Positions 31,718-41,289 of a stretch of DNA of 64,000 nt are shown here, piece after piece. How positions within the stretch are numbered: position 1 is the first letter of the stretch; each line of letters opens with the position of its first letter. The notes beneath the pieces were generated by a model. That model did no database searches. It was not told where the DNA came from and worked only from the letters and a program-made list of their open reading frames with translations. The translations under genes and the position numbers were made by a program. Origin of the DNA: Rhodoferax ferrireducens (lineage in GTDB: Bacteria; Pseudomonadota; Gammaproteobacteria; Burkholderiales; Burkholderiaceae_C); contig MTEI01000011.1 of assembly GCA_002083775.1 (NCBI GenBank), positions 1 to 64,000 of the forward strand, in the 5' to 3' direction.

Positions 31718-32314
31718 ATGGCTTTTGTTGAACCTGTCACCTTGACCGCTCGCGGTATCACTTTGCTGCCTTTGACGCTGGAACACGAATCGGGCTTGCG
31801 CGCGGCGGCGGCTGATGGCGAGTTGTGGAACATTCGCGTCACATCGGTACCCGAGCCGGAAGCCACCCGCAAATACATCGAAGACGCGCTGGCGATGCGT
31901 GAGGCGGGGAACCGGTTTGCCTTCTGCGTCACGGAAACGGCGACTGGCAAAGTGCTGGGCAGTAGCAGTTACCACGACATTCTGCCTGCCGTGAAACGGG
32001 TCGAAATCGGTTGGACCTGGTATGCCAAAAGCGTGCAGCGCTCGCACGTCAATAGCACCGCCAAGCTGCTGCTGATGACCCATGCGTTTGAGGTGCTGGG
32101 TTGCCATGTGGTCGGCTGGCGCACGGATAACTTCAACTTTGCGTCGCAAGCGGCCATCGAGCGGCTGGGTGCCAAGAAAGACGGCGTGCTGCGTGGCCAC
32201 GCCTTGCGCCGCGACGGCACCATCCGCGACACGGTGATGTACAGCCTGCGCAGTGGCGAATGGCCGGAAGTCAAGGCCCAGTTGCTGTATTCGCTGGACA
32301 AGCCGCGCGCCTGA
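31718..32314 (+). CDS. GNAT family N-acetyltransferase
   Basis: RimJ/RimL-like: VEIGWTWYAKSVQRSHVNSTAKLLLMTHAFE...IERLGAKKDGVLRGH. Confidence 0.88.
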   Translation: MAFVEPVTLTARGITLLPLTLEHESGLRAAAADGELWNIRVTSVPEPEATRKYIEDALAMREAGNRFAFCVTETATGKVLGSSSYHDILPAVKRVEIGWTWYAKSVQRSHVNSTAKLLLMTHAFEVLGCHVVGWRTDNFNFASQAAIERLGAKKDGVLRGHALRRDGTIRDTVMYSLRSGEWPEVKAQLLYSLDKPRA

Positions 32315-32334
32315 TCTGGACACGACGACTTACC

Positions 32335-32355
32335 GTATATACACTCGCAATATAC
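32335..32355. promoter_or_regulatory. Inverted repeat GTATAT-N9-ATATAC upstream of vapB
   Basis: GTATATACACTCGCAATATAC, 15 bp before the vapB ATG, next to AGGAG. Confidence 0.5.
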
Positions 32356-32369
32356 TAAAGGAGTCGCTC

Positions 32370-32711
32370 ATGAACGCTCGCATACCCTCCAAAGCCATAT
32401 CAACCCGCAGTCTTGTGGAAACAACGGTGTTCCAGTCCGGCAACAGTCAAGCCATCCGTATTCCCAAAGAATTCCAGTTCCACACCAAGCGGGTAGAGAT
32501 ATTTCGGGAAGGCAATGCCATCGTATTGCGCCCTCTGCCGACAACCGCCACCGAAGCGCTTGCAGACCTCTCCCCTCTGAGCGCCGCTGAAGGCCGTGCG
32601 CTGGACCAGGCGATGGAACATCTTGACGACCTGTTGGCGCTGGATGAACCCCCTTCTGCCACGACACGGCGCCGTGCCAACACCCCTGCACGAAAACCCG
32701 GCACACCATGA
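32370..32711 (+). CDS. vapB: VapB-type antitoxin (AbrB/SpoVT fold)
   Basis: VFQSGNSQAIRIPKEFQFHTKRVEIFREGNAIVLRP; overlaps vapC. Confidence 0.88.
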   Translation: MNARIPSKAISTRSLVETTVFQSGNSQAIRIPKEFQFHTKRVEIFREGNAIVLRPLPTTATEALADLSPLSAAEGRALDQAMEHLDDLLALDEPPSATTRRRANTPARKPGTP

Positions 32712-33112
32712 AGCCGAGATACCTGCTTGATACCGACGTGTTCTCACTGATGGTCAAGGGCCAGGACGAAGCAATTAACACGCGGATGCAAACCCTGACA
32801 AAAGGCGAGGCGGTGCTGTCGGTGATCACGACTGGCGAATACTTCTATGGGATCGCACATGCCCCGGTGTCCGCACTGCGCGAAAAACGTGCCCAGCGTT
32901 TGATGGATTTTTTCGGTGTTTTGCCTCTGGATGCTGACGTGAGCATCAGCTACGGTGACATCCGTGCCGACTTGCGGAAAAAAGGTACGCCGATTGGCCC
33001 CAATGACCTGTGGCTCGCCGCCCAGGCCAAAACGCACGGGCTGATCATGGTGACACGCAACACCCGCGAGTTCAAGCGTGTCAAGGGCTTGAAAGTCGAG
33101 GACTGGTTGTGA
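32708..33112 (+). CDS. vapC: VapC PIN-domain toxin
   Basis: YLLDTDVFSLM...TTGEYFYGI...PNDLWLAAQAKTHGLIMVTRNTREFKRVKGLKVEDW. Confidence 0.92.
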   Translation: MKPRYLLDTDVFSLMVKGQDEAINTRMQTLTKGEAVLSVITTGEYFYGIAHAPVSALREKRAQRLMDFFGVLPLDADVSISYGDIRADLRKKGTPIGPNDLWLAAQAKTHGLIMVTRNTREFKRVKGLKVEDWL

Positions 33113-33164
33113 AAAAAATGTTTTCCCCGTGGTGGCTGCTGGTCATTGCCGCATTGGGTACCCC

Positions 33165-34379
33165 ATGCTGATCGACTTCTTCTACACCCTGCGTGCCGCC
33201 AAGCTGCCGGTTTCGGTCAAGGAATTCCTGACCCTGCTGGAGGCGCTCAAGCTCGGTGTCGTTGGACCAAAAACACCGCCAGCTGGCGACGATGACAGCA
33301 CCCCCAGCGGCTACAAGCTCGAAGACTTCTACTTTTTAAGCCGCGCCACACTGGTCAAGGACGAAAAGCACTACGACAAGTTTGACCGGGCCTTTGCCGC
33401 CTACTTTCACGGCGTGGAGCTGGTCACCGACTTCACCAAAGACATCCCTCTGGAGTGGCTGCAAAAAACGCTGGAACTCAACCTGACTCCCGAGCAAAAG
33501 GCGGCCATCGAGAAAATGGGCTGGGACGAGCTGATGGAGACGCTCAAAAAACGCCTCGAAGAGCAAAAAGAACGCCACGAAGGCGGCAACAAATGGGTCG
33601 GCACCGGCGGCACCAGCCCGTTTGGCCATGGTGGTTACAACCCGCAAGGCGTGCGCATCGGTGGCGCAGGCAAGAACAAAAGCGCAGTCAAGGTCTGGGA
33701 GCAGCGCGCCTACCGCGACTATGACGACACCCAGGAGCTCGGCACGCGCAACATCAAGGTGGCGCTGCGCCGCCTGCGCAAGTTCGCCCGCGAAGGCCAT
33801 GTGGAAGAGCTGGACCTGGACAACACCATCCGCTCCACCGCCGCCAACGCCGGGTACCTGGACATCAAAATGCGCCCGGAGCGCCACAACAACGTCAAGG
33901 TGCTGCTGCTGATGGATGTGGGTGGCACCATGGACGAGCACATCGCGCGTGTCGAAGAGCTATTCTCTGCCGCCAAGACCGAGTTCAAACACCTGGAGTT
34001 TTATTACTTCCACAACTGCGTGTACGACTTTGTCTGGAAGAACAACCGCCGCCGTTTTGCCGAAAAATTTCCCACCTGGGACATCGTGCGCAAATACAAC
34101 AAGGACTACAAACTGATCTTCATCGGTGACGCCACCATGAGCCCGTATGAGATTTTGCAGCCCGGTGGCAGCGTGGAATACAGCAACGAGGAAGCCGGTG
34201 CCGAGTGGCTGGGCCGCCTGACGCATGCCTACCCGCAGTTCGCCTGGATCAACCCCGAGCCGCAAGGCGTGTGGCAATACCGCCAGAGCATCAGCATCGT
34301 GCAACAGTTGATGAGCCAACGCATGTTCCCGATGACGCTCAAGGGGCTGGAAGACGCGATGCGCCTGCTCAGCAAATGA
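33165..34379 (+). CDS. VWA domain (CoxE-like) protein
   Basis: RRLRKFAREG, VLLLMDVGGTMDEHI, FHNCVYDFVW; MoxR partner family. Confidence 0.88.
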   Translation: MLIDFFYTLRAAKLPVSVKEFLTLLEALKLGVVGPKTPPAGDDDSTPSGYKLEDFYFLSRATLVKDEKHYDKFDRAFAAYFHGVELVTDFTKDIPLEWLQKTLELNLTPEQKAAIEKMGWDELMETLKKRLEEQKERHEGGNKWVGTGGTSPFGHGGYNPQGVRIGGAGKNKSAVKVWEQRAYRDYDDTQELGTRNIKVALRRLRKFAREGHVEELDLDNTIRSTAANAGYLDIKMRPERHNNVKVLLLMDVGGTMDEHIARVEELFSAAKTEFKHLEFYYFHNCVYDFVWKNNRRRFAEKFPTWDIVRKYNKDYKLIFIGDATMSPYEILQPGGSVEYSNEEAGAEWLGRLTHAYPQFAWINPEPQGVWQYRQSISIVQQLMSQRMFPMTLKGLEDAMRLLSK

Positions 34380-36313
34380 AGGCGCTCTGGCTGGCGCCGG
34401 CTGCGCTGCTGTTTCCCCTGCTGGGGGCTGCGCAGGCTGTGGCGCCGGTGGAGACCGACCCGGCCCAGTCCAGCCCCGAGGTACCCGCGCCGGCCAGCAG
34501 CGACGAGCCAGCCGGGGAACCACCCAACGCAGAAACCGACACCGATGACACCGCAGCCGAGACCTCCGAGCCAGCCACACCCGCCTTTGACCTCACCATC
34601 ACCGCTACCGATGAGATCAAGACCGTGCTGGAGCGTCAACTGGAGCTTCAGCGCTACCGCGCACTCACCGACCTGAGTGACGACGAGCTTGACCGCCTGA
34701 TGGACATGGCCCGGCTCGACGCGCAAAAGCTCCTTGCCACGCTGGGCTATTTCTCGCCGGTGATTGACATCAGCCGCACAGGTGACGACCAGGCCACCAC
34801 CGGGCGTGCCGTGCAGATCAGCGTGGTGGCGGGCGAGCCGGTGCAGGTCAGCCAGGTACAGTTGCGCTTCAATGGCCCGATCGCCACCGACCCGCAAGCC
34901 GCAGCGCAACGTGCCCTGATTGAGGGTACCTGGCTGCTGCCTGCGGGTAACCGAATGACGCAGGCCAGCTGGTCAGCCGCCAAACAGCAGGCGCTGCGCC
35001 AGCTCACCAGCCAGCGCTACCCCACCGGCACACTCAGCGCCACGCAGGCCGATGTGGACCCGGTCACGCATACCGCGCGTCTTGAAGTGACCCTGGACTC
35101 GGGCCCAGCCTACCAACTCGGCACGCTGGTCACCACCGGCCTGAAGCGTTATGACGCCGACCTGGTACGCCGCCTGGCCCGCCTGCCGCCCGGTGACGAT
35201 TACGACCTGAAAGAACTCATGGCTGCGCAGCAGCGCCTCACCAGCAGCGGCTACTTCAATTCGGCCTTTGTGCGGGTCGACACCACCACCGACCCGCAAG
35301 CGGCCCAGGTGCTGGTCACGGTACGTGAGGCGCGGCTGCAAAAAATCACATTGGGCGTGGGTGCCAGTACCGACAGCGGCGCCCGCATGAGCGTGGACCA
35401 CCTGCACAACCTGATGCCCGGGCTGGGCTGGCGCGCACTCACCCAGATCGCCATCGACCGTGAAACCCAGTCCATCGGCACCGAGCTGACCGCCCCACCC
35501 GACGACCGTGGCTGGCGCTGGAACACCTCGGTGCTGTTGCTCAATGAGCAGGGTGGCTCGTTTGACGTGGGCAGCCGACGCCTGCAGTTCGGCGCCAACC
35601 AGGCCGGTGAGCGCATCGACCGCAGCTACTACCTGCAATACGACCGCGCCGACACCACAGTCTCGCTGGAGGCGACTGAGCCCCAAGTGGCTGAGTCAGT
35701 CAGTGTCAACTACGCCTTCACGCTGCGCGAGTTTGACGCCTTGCCGTTCCCGTCCAGCGGCTGGGCGCTGGGGGTGGAACTGGGGGTGGGCACCACGCTG
35801 GGCAGCGACCGCTCGCCCTTCAGCCGGGTGCTAACACGCTGGCAAAGTTACTGGCCGCTGGGCAAAGACCCCGCCACAGGCGCCCCGGATCTGCACGCCG
35901 GACGCCTGGCCCTGCGCGCCCAGGTGGGCGCCGTGGTGGTCAGGGACGGCGTCAGCCTGCCCTCCACCCAACTGTTTCTGGCCGGTGGCGCCAACAGCGT
36001 GCGCGGCTACGGGCTGCGCACCATCGGCATCGAACTGCCAGACGGCCAGATCACCGCCGGGCGCTATCTGGCCACCGGCAGTGTCGAGTGGCAGCGCCCC
36101 ATCACCGCCAAGGGCCGCCTGACCGACTGGGAGAGCGTGCTGTTTGTCGACGCCGGGTCTGTGGCCAACAAGGCCGCTGACCTCAACACCCAGGTGGGTG
36201 TGGGTGCTGGCGTGCGCTGGAAAACACCGGTCGGCCCGCTGCAGATCGACCTGGCCTACGGTGTGCAGGTGAAAAAGTTGCGCCTGCACCTGAACGTGGG
36301 GTTTGTGTTTTGA
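34376..36313 (+). CDS. tamA: TamA/BamA-superfamily outer-membrane protein
   Basis: Signal peptide, POTRA-like N-terminus, C-terminal beta-barrel (GGANSVRGYGLRTIGIE); overlaps tamB. Confidence 0.88.
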   Translation: MKALWLAPAALLFPLLGAAQAVAPVETDPAQSSPEVPAPASSDEPAGEPPNAETDTDDTAAETSEPATPAFDLTITATDEIKTVLERQLELQRYRALTDLSDDELDRLMDMARLDAQKLLATLGYFSPVIDISRTGDDQATTGRAVQISVVAGEPVQVSQVQLRFNGPIATDPQAAAQRALIEGTWLLPAGNRMTQASWSAAKQQALRQLTSQRYPTGTLSATQADVDPVTHTARLEVTLDSGPAYQLGTLVTTGLKRYDADLVRRLARLPPGDDYDLKELMAAQQRLTSSGYFNSAFVRVDTTTDPQAAQVLVTVREARLQKITLGVGASTDSGARMSVDHLHNLMPGLGWRALTQIAIDRETQSIGTELTAPPDDRGWRWNTSVLLLNEQGGSFDVGSRRLQFGANQAGERIDRSYYLQYDRADTTVSLEATEPQVAESVSVNYAFTLREFDALPFPSSGWALGVELGVGTTLGSDRSPFSRVLTRWQSYWPLGKDPATGAPDLHAGRLALRAQVGAVVVRDGVSLPSTQLFLAGGANSVRGYGLRTIGIELPDGQITAGRYLATGSVEWQRPITAKGRLTDWESVLFVDAGSVANKAADLNTQVGVGAGVRWKTPVGPLQIDLAYGVQVKKLRLHLNVGFVF

Positions 36314-39300
36314 AGCCCCTACTGCGCTGGAGCCTATGGACGCTGTTGGGCCTGTTGCTGGCCGGGCTGGGCCTGGGTGCCGGGCTGTGGGGCTGGTCGG
36401 GGAGCGACACCTCCCTGGCGGTGGCCTTGCGACAGGCGCAGCGTGTGCTGCCTGCCGGGCAGACGTTGGAGGCGCGCGAGGTCAGTGGCTCGCTGCGTTC
36501 TGGCGGGCGCATTGGCTGGCTGCGCTGGGAAAGTGGTGGCCTCAGTGTGGAAGCTTTTGACGTGACCGCCGCCTGGCTGCCTGCCGCGTTGCTGCAACGC
36601 CAACTGCGTTTGAGCCAATTGGCCATCCAGCGCCTCGTCATCCACGACCAGCGCGCGCCCTCACCGGCCAGCGCCAGCGAGCCACCCACCGATGTGGGCC
36701 TGCCGTTTCGGGTAGATGCCGCGGTACAGGTGAACGCGCTGGAATGGCTGGGGGTGAGCACCCAGCGGCTGGATCAACTGTCAGTTCATTATGTTTTTGA
36801 TAGCTACTTGCACAGACTGGAAAAGGGCCAGGGCCTGTTTTTATCTAATATTTACCGGTTTTCAGGCGAATTGCAAGCCAGCGGCCCGCTGGCGCTGAAG
36901 CTGCAGGTCGAGGGCGGGTTAGATGCCCCCGTGCCTGGCAGCACCGAGCCGCTGCACCTGAACGCACTGGCCACTGTGACCGGTGCGCTGGCCGGGCCAC
37001 AAGCCGAACTGGTGCTGCAAGCTGATCTGAAACCGCAGGGCACGCCAGCCCCGGCACCCGCCGCTGGTAGCAAAACCGCACCAGCGGCTATGCAGGCCAG
37101 CCTGTCGGCCCATATCGCCCCGTGGCAGGCGCAACGCATCCTGAGCGCAGAAGGACGCTGGCAGGCGCTGAACCTCGCCACCATCTGGTCCCAAGCGCCG
37201 CAAACCGCACTCACCGGCCAGGCCAGCGTCAGCCCGCAAGGCCCCGGCTGGCAGGCCAGGTTGGCCCTGGACAACACGCTCAGCGGCCCCTGGGACCAGC
37301 AACGCCTGCCGCTGCAGCAGTTGCAGGCGGGGCTGACCTATACCGACGGGCACTGGCTGCTGCAACACCTGCAGGCGCAAGCAGCCGGTGGCAGTGTGCA
37401 AGGCCGTGGCCAAACCAGCGCGGGTACCGCTGGTCTGTGGCAGGGCGAGGTGCAGGTGCAAGGCATCAACCCCGCTGCCATCGACACCCGCCTGGCTGCC
37501 GATGACATCAGCGGCACCCTCAGCGCACGCCAAAGCCTGGCCAGCGACCCGACCACGGCGCAGGGCAACGCCGCCAACCCGGTGCCAGTCACGCCCTTCA
37601 GTTTCGACATCGCCCTGCAGTCCACCCGCCAGCGCGCGGCCCAACGCGTGACCGCCAAGCCCGTCAGCGCCCAGGCGGATCTGCTGGCTGGCCTGCGGCT
37701 GGGCAGCCTTCAGGCCCAAGGTGTGTGGTCGGCACCGCAACTGGACCTGAGCTCGCTCACGCTGGAAGTCGCCCAGGCGCAACTGCGCGGCCAGCTCAAG
37801 GTCAACACCGCCAGCCTGGCCACCCAAGGCAAGCTCAGCCTGCAGCTGCCAGGCCTGCAGGCGCAGGCCGATGGCCGTCTGTCGCCTGCTGACGGGCTGG
37901 GCAACTTGTCTGTTCAGTTGCAAAACGCCAGCCAGGCCAACCAGTGGTTCCAGCAGTGGCCAGGTCTGGTCAGCCAACTCGCCAACCTCCAAGCCAGCGG
38001 CTCGGCAGCGCTCACCGCGCGCTGGCAAGGTGGCTGGCAGCAAAACGCCCAAGCGCTGCGCCTTGACGCCAGCCTGCAAGTGCCGCAGCTCGCCGTCGCC
38101 ACCCGCCCCGTACCACCCGCCGCGTCTGTGCAAATGCGGGTGCAAGACGCGCAGCTGGCGCTGTCTGGCCTGATGCGTGAGCTGACGATCAGCAGCCAGG
38201 GGCAAATTGGCTGGGACACACAGCAGGTCACTTGGCAAACGCAGGCCAGCGCAGGCCGTGGCCCAGACGGCGACTGGCAAGCCAGCATCCGGCAGCTGCA
38301 ACTGTCATTACGCCCGCCGGGCAGCCCCAACCCATGGCGGCTGCAAATCGGCACCGCCGAAGACGGCGCGCCCGGCCCATTGGCCCAACCCGTGACGCTG
38401 CGCTGGCAACCCGGCAGCGACGCCAGCACGTTGGCGGTGTCTGCGGGTTCAGCACGGCTGCGCGGCCCCCGGGCTGGCACCGTTGGCATCAGCTGGCAAC
38501 CCACACAATGGGTGCCGGCCAGCAACCCCGGCAAACCGGCGCAGTGGCGCAGCCAGGGCCGCGTTGAGGGTGTGCCGCTGGCCTGGCTGGACGCCTTCAC
38601 CGAACAGACCCTGGCCGAGCTGGGCGTCACCAGCGACCTGCTGCTGGCCGGCAGCTGGGACGCGGCTTCCAGCGACATGCTGCACTTTCGCGCCACGTTG
38701 GAGCGCAGCGCGGGGGATGTGCGCCTACAGGCTGAAGCCGGGCGCTCCGCCGCCCTGCCGGCAGGTTTGCAAGAAGCCTGGCTGCAGGTCAATCTGGACG
38801 GTGATCAGGTCGCCAGCACGCTGCGTTGGGACAGCGCGCGCGCTGGCAAGGCACTGGCGGCCTTCAGCACCCAATTGCGCCACGACAGCAGCGGCTGGGC
38901 CTGGCCTGACAGCGCGCCACTGGGCGGCAGCCTGCAACTGCAGTTGCCACCGGTCGACGCCTGGTCGGCTCTGGCACCGCCGGGTTGGCGCCTGCGCGGC
39001 ACGGTAGACAGTCACATCAACCTGGCCGGCACCCGGGCGCAACCCCAGTGGGAGGGCACGCTGCGCGCACGTGACCTGGCAGTACGCTCGCTGGTGGATG
39101 GCATTGACTTCAGCCAAGGCACGCTGGACGCCCGGCTGCACGGCCAGCAACTCGACATTCAGACCTTCACCCTGCGCGGCGCTGGCACGCCACAGAATAC
39201 CGCAGCGGGCGGGCAACTCAGCGTCACCGGCTCGGTGCGCTGGCTGGCACACCCAGGGCAGGCCAGCCCGGTACATCAGGTTCAGATGGCGCTGCAAGCC

Positions 39301-40272
39301 CAGCTCAGCGCCCTGCGCCTGAGTGCCCGCCCCGATCGCCGACTGTCGGCTTCCGGCCAACTGGAGGCCGAACTGAAAGATGCCCGGCTGACGCTGCGTG
39401 GCAATCTCAGCGCCGACCAGGCTCTGTTCACCCTGCCCGACGACAACACCCCGAAGCTCGACGATGACGTGCGGGTGCGGCCCACCGCCACCGCATCCGA
39501 CCAAACTGGCGCTCCAGCGCCAACCGGCACCCGTGCGGGCAGGACCATCAGCACCGACGTGTCGGTCAATCTGGACCTGGGGCCAGACTTTCAGGTGCGT
39601 GGCCGCGGCTTGCAAACGCGTCTCGCTGGCAAGCTGGTCTTAACCGCGCAGGGGGGCGCGGCGCCCGAGCTGACCGGCTCGATCCGCGCTGTCAACGGCA
39701 CCTACCAGGCCTACGGCCAGCGGCTGCAGATCACGCGCAGCTTCGTGCGCTTCTACGGACCCATCGACAACCCGGCGCTGGCCATCCTGGCCATTCGGCC
39801 CAAACTCACCCAACGCGTTGGCGTGCAGATCAGCGGCACTGCCTTGTCACCGGTGGTGGCGCTGTATTCCGACCCCAGCCTGCCCGACGTGGAAACGCTC
39901 TCGTGGCTGGTGCTGGGCCGCTCTGGCGGCGCAGGTGGGGCTGAGGCCGCATTGATGCAGCAAGCGGCGCTGGCCTTGTTGGGCGGTGGCAGCAAAACCC
40001 TGGCAGACAACCTGAGCAGCGCGCTCGGGCTCGATGAGTTGAGTTTTCGCAGCGGTGGTGATGGCAGCGACAACGGCGGCACTGCCAGCGGGGCCTCGGT
40101 CACGCTGGGCAAACGCCTGTCACAAGACTTTTATGTGGCCTACGAAAGCAGCCTGGGAAGCGCGGTGGGGGTGTTCTACATCTTTTACGACATCTCCAGA
40201 CGCCTCACTCTGCGGGCACAAACGGGTGAGCAAAGTGCGGTGGATCTGATCTATACCCTGCGGTATGACTGA
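36310..40272 (+). CDS. tamB: Translocation/assembly module TamB (TTG start)
   Basis: 1320 aa, C-terminal DUF490: TGSIRAVNGTYQAYGQRLQITRSFVRFYGPIDNPAL..GLDELSFRSGG..SQDFYVAYESSLG. Confidence 0.93.
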   Translation: MKPLLRWSLWTLLGLLLAGLGLGAGLWGWSGSDTSLAVALRQAQRVLPAGQTLEAREVSGSLRSGGRIGWLRWESGGLSVEAFDVTAAWLPAALLQRQLRLSQLAIQRLVIHDQRAPSPASASEPPTDVGLPFRVDAAVQVNALEWLGVSTQRLDQLSVHYVFDSYLHRLEKGQGLFLSNIYRFSGELQASGPLALKLQVEGGLDAPVPGSTEPLHLNALATVTGALAGPQAELVLQADLKPQGTPAPAPAAGSKTAPAAMQASLSAHIAPWQAQRILSAEGRWQALNLATIWSQAPQTALTGQASVSPQGPGWQARLALDNTLSGPWDQQRLPLQQLQAGLTYTDGHWLLQHLQAQAAGGSVQGRGQTSAGTAGLWQGEVQVQGINPAAIDTRLAADDISGTLSARQSLASDPTTAQGNAANPVPVTPFSFDIALQSTRQRAAQRVTAKPVSAQADLLAGLRLGSLQAQGVWSAPQLDLSSLTLEVAQAQLRGQLKVNTASLATQGKLSLQLPGLQAQADGRLSPADGLGNLSVQLQNASQANQWFQQWPGLVSQLANLQASGSAALTARWQGGWQQNAQALRLDASLQVPQLAVATRPVPPAASVQMRVQDAQLALSGLMRELTISSQGQIGWDTQQVTWQTQASAGRGPDGDWQASIRQLQLSLRPPGSPNPWRLQIGTAEDGAPGPLAQPVTLRWQPGSDASTLAVSAGSARLRGPRAGTVGISWQPTQWVPASNPGKPAQWRSQGRVEGVPLAWLDAFTEQTLAELGVTSDLLLAGSWDAASSDMLHFRATLERSAGDVRLQAEAGRSAALPAGLQEAWLQVNLDGDQVASTLRWDSARAGKALAAFSTQLRHDSSGWAWPDSAPLGGSLQLQLPPVDAWSALAPPGWRLRGTVDSHINLAGTRAQPQWEGTLRARDLAVRSLVDGIDFSQGTLDARLHGQQLDIQTFTLRGAGTPQNTAAGGQLSVTGSVRWLAHPGQASPVHQVQMALQAQLSALRLSARPDRRLSASGQLEAELKDARLTLRGNLSADQALFTLPDDNTPKLDDDVRVRPTATASDQTGAPAPTGTRAGRTISTDVSVNLDLGPDFQVRGRGLQTRLAGKLVLTAQGGAAPELTGSIRAVNGTYQAYGQRLQITRSFVRFYGPIDNPALAILAIRPKLTQRVGVQISGTALSPVVALYSDPSLPDVETLSWLVLGRSGGAGGAEAALMQQAALALLGGGSKTLADNLSSALGLDELSFRSGGDGSDNGGTASGASVTLGKRLSQDFYVAYESSLGSAVGVFYIFYDISRRLTLRAQTGEQSAVDLIYTLRYD
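36791..36850. repeat. Dispersed repeat family copy inside tamB
   Basis: atgtttttgatagctacttgcacagactggaaaagggccagggcctgtttttatctaat. Confidence 0.6.
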
Positions 40273-40290
40273 CTTTACAATCCGCCGTCC

Positions 40291-40365
40291 CTCGCTGTAG
40301 TTCAATGGATAGAACGAGTGCCTCCTAAGTGCTAGATACAGGTTCGATTCCTGTCAGCGGGACCA
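40291..40365 (+). tRNA. tRNA-Arg(CCU)
   Basis: CTCGCTGTAGTTCAATGG...AGTGC-CTCCTAA-GTGCT...ACAGGTTCGATTCCTGT CAGCGGGACCA; anticodon CCT. Confidence 0.9.
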
Positions 40366-40371
40366 TATTTG

Positions 40372-40412
40372 AAGCCGGATTGGTTTTTTACCGTCCGGCT
40401 TTTTTCTTTTTC
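40372..40412 (+). terminator. Terminator-like hairpin downstream of tRNA-Arg
   Basis: agccggattggttttttaccgtccggcttttttc. Confidence 0.6.
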
Positions 40413-40479
40413 CCTATGAAAACCCCGTTTTTGTCGTTCGTTAGCGTCCGCGATAGTTTGCCACATTCCAGCCCAACGA

Positions 40480-40672
40480 GGGGGCACATTCGGGGGCACG
40501 TTTTCAGAAAATGGGGGCATAAGTTCGAAAGGTGCCCCGTGGGCGGGTCGGTTTAGCAGGTTCCCCCAGTGCTGCGCTTGGTGCGCTCTCACTGGCCAGG
40601 GTGTGATTCATTGAGGAATATGCGCAAAAATGCCCCCAAATCAAGGGGCATTCGCTGCAAATTCTGGGGGCA
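40480..40672. repeat. GGGGGCA repeats, left end of element (40480, 40492, 40513, 40631 reverse, 40666)
   Basis: Five exact copies read directly. Confidence 0.8.
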
Positions 40673-41176
40673 CTTTTGCCAGTTTTCGCAGCAACTGCCC
40701 CTTTTAACCCCCCGGGGGTAGTTTTGCTTTTCCATAAAAATCAGGTTAAGCGGTCGGTTTCCGGGGTGGGTTCGCCAGACTTTTGACCCGCCCCCACCCC
40801 ACCAGCCAACGGGCGAACCCCTCCCCCCTGCCCATTACGCGGCGTTGCGAGAAAGAATAAGCGGTCGGTCTAGGGGTTGCATCGTCCAGACTTTTTACCA
40901 CCCCCCGCCCGCCAGCACGCGGGCCGGATCATGGGCACGCTGGCCACCAGCTCACGCCAGGCGGTGCGCAGCGCGTCGAGGTGGTGACACGGTGCAGGCA
41001 TGTGCCACGGCACGCTGGGTCGGGTGGGTGTTGCACTTGGTGAGCTCACACTGTGGGCATCAGTGCCATGCTGCCAGGCGGTCACGGTGCTGGCGCTGCC
41101 CACCAACACCCAGCCGCCGGGCTGGTTTGGCCGGGCTTCGGGCTTGTCTTTCATCGGGGTATCGACAAAAAAAACT

Positions 41177-41289
41177 GGGGGCACTGGGGGCAACTGTGGA
41201 TAACAACCCTAACCCATTGATTCGATTGATGAATTCTGCCCCCAAAATAACTGGGGGCAGATCGTTTCAAACTGGGGGCACTGGGGGCA
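41177..41289. repeat. GGGGGCA iterons with DnaA box TGTGGATAA (41195-41203); candidate replication origin
   Basis: Copies at 41177, 41186, 41237 (reverse), 41253, 41274, 41283; TGTGGATAA is the reverse complement of TTATCCACA. Confidence 0.65.

Noticed and set aside
32370-33112. vapBC as evidence of a second mobile element
   Set aside because: No integrase, att repeat or transposase nearby; only a local accessory insertion can be argued
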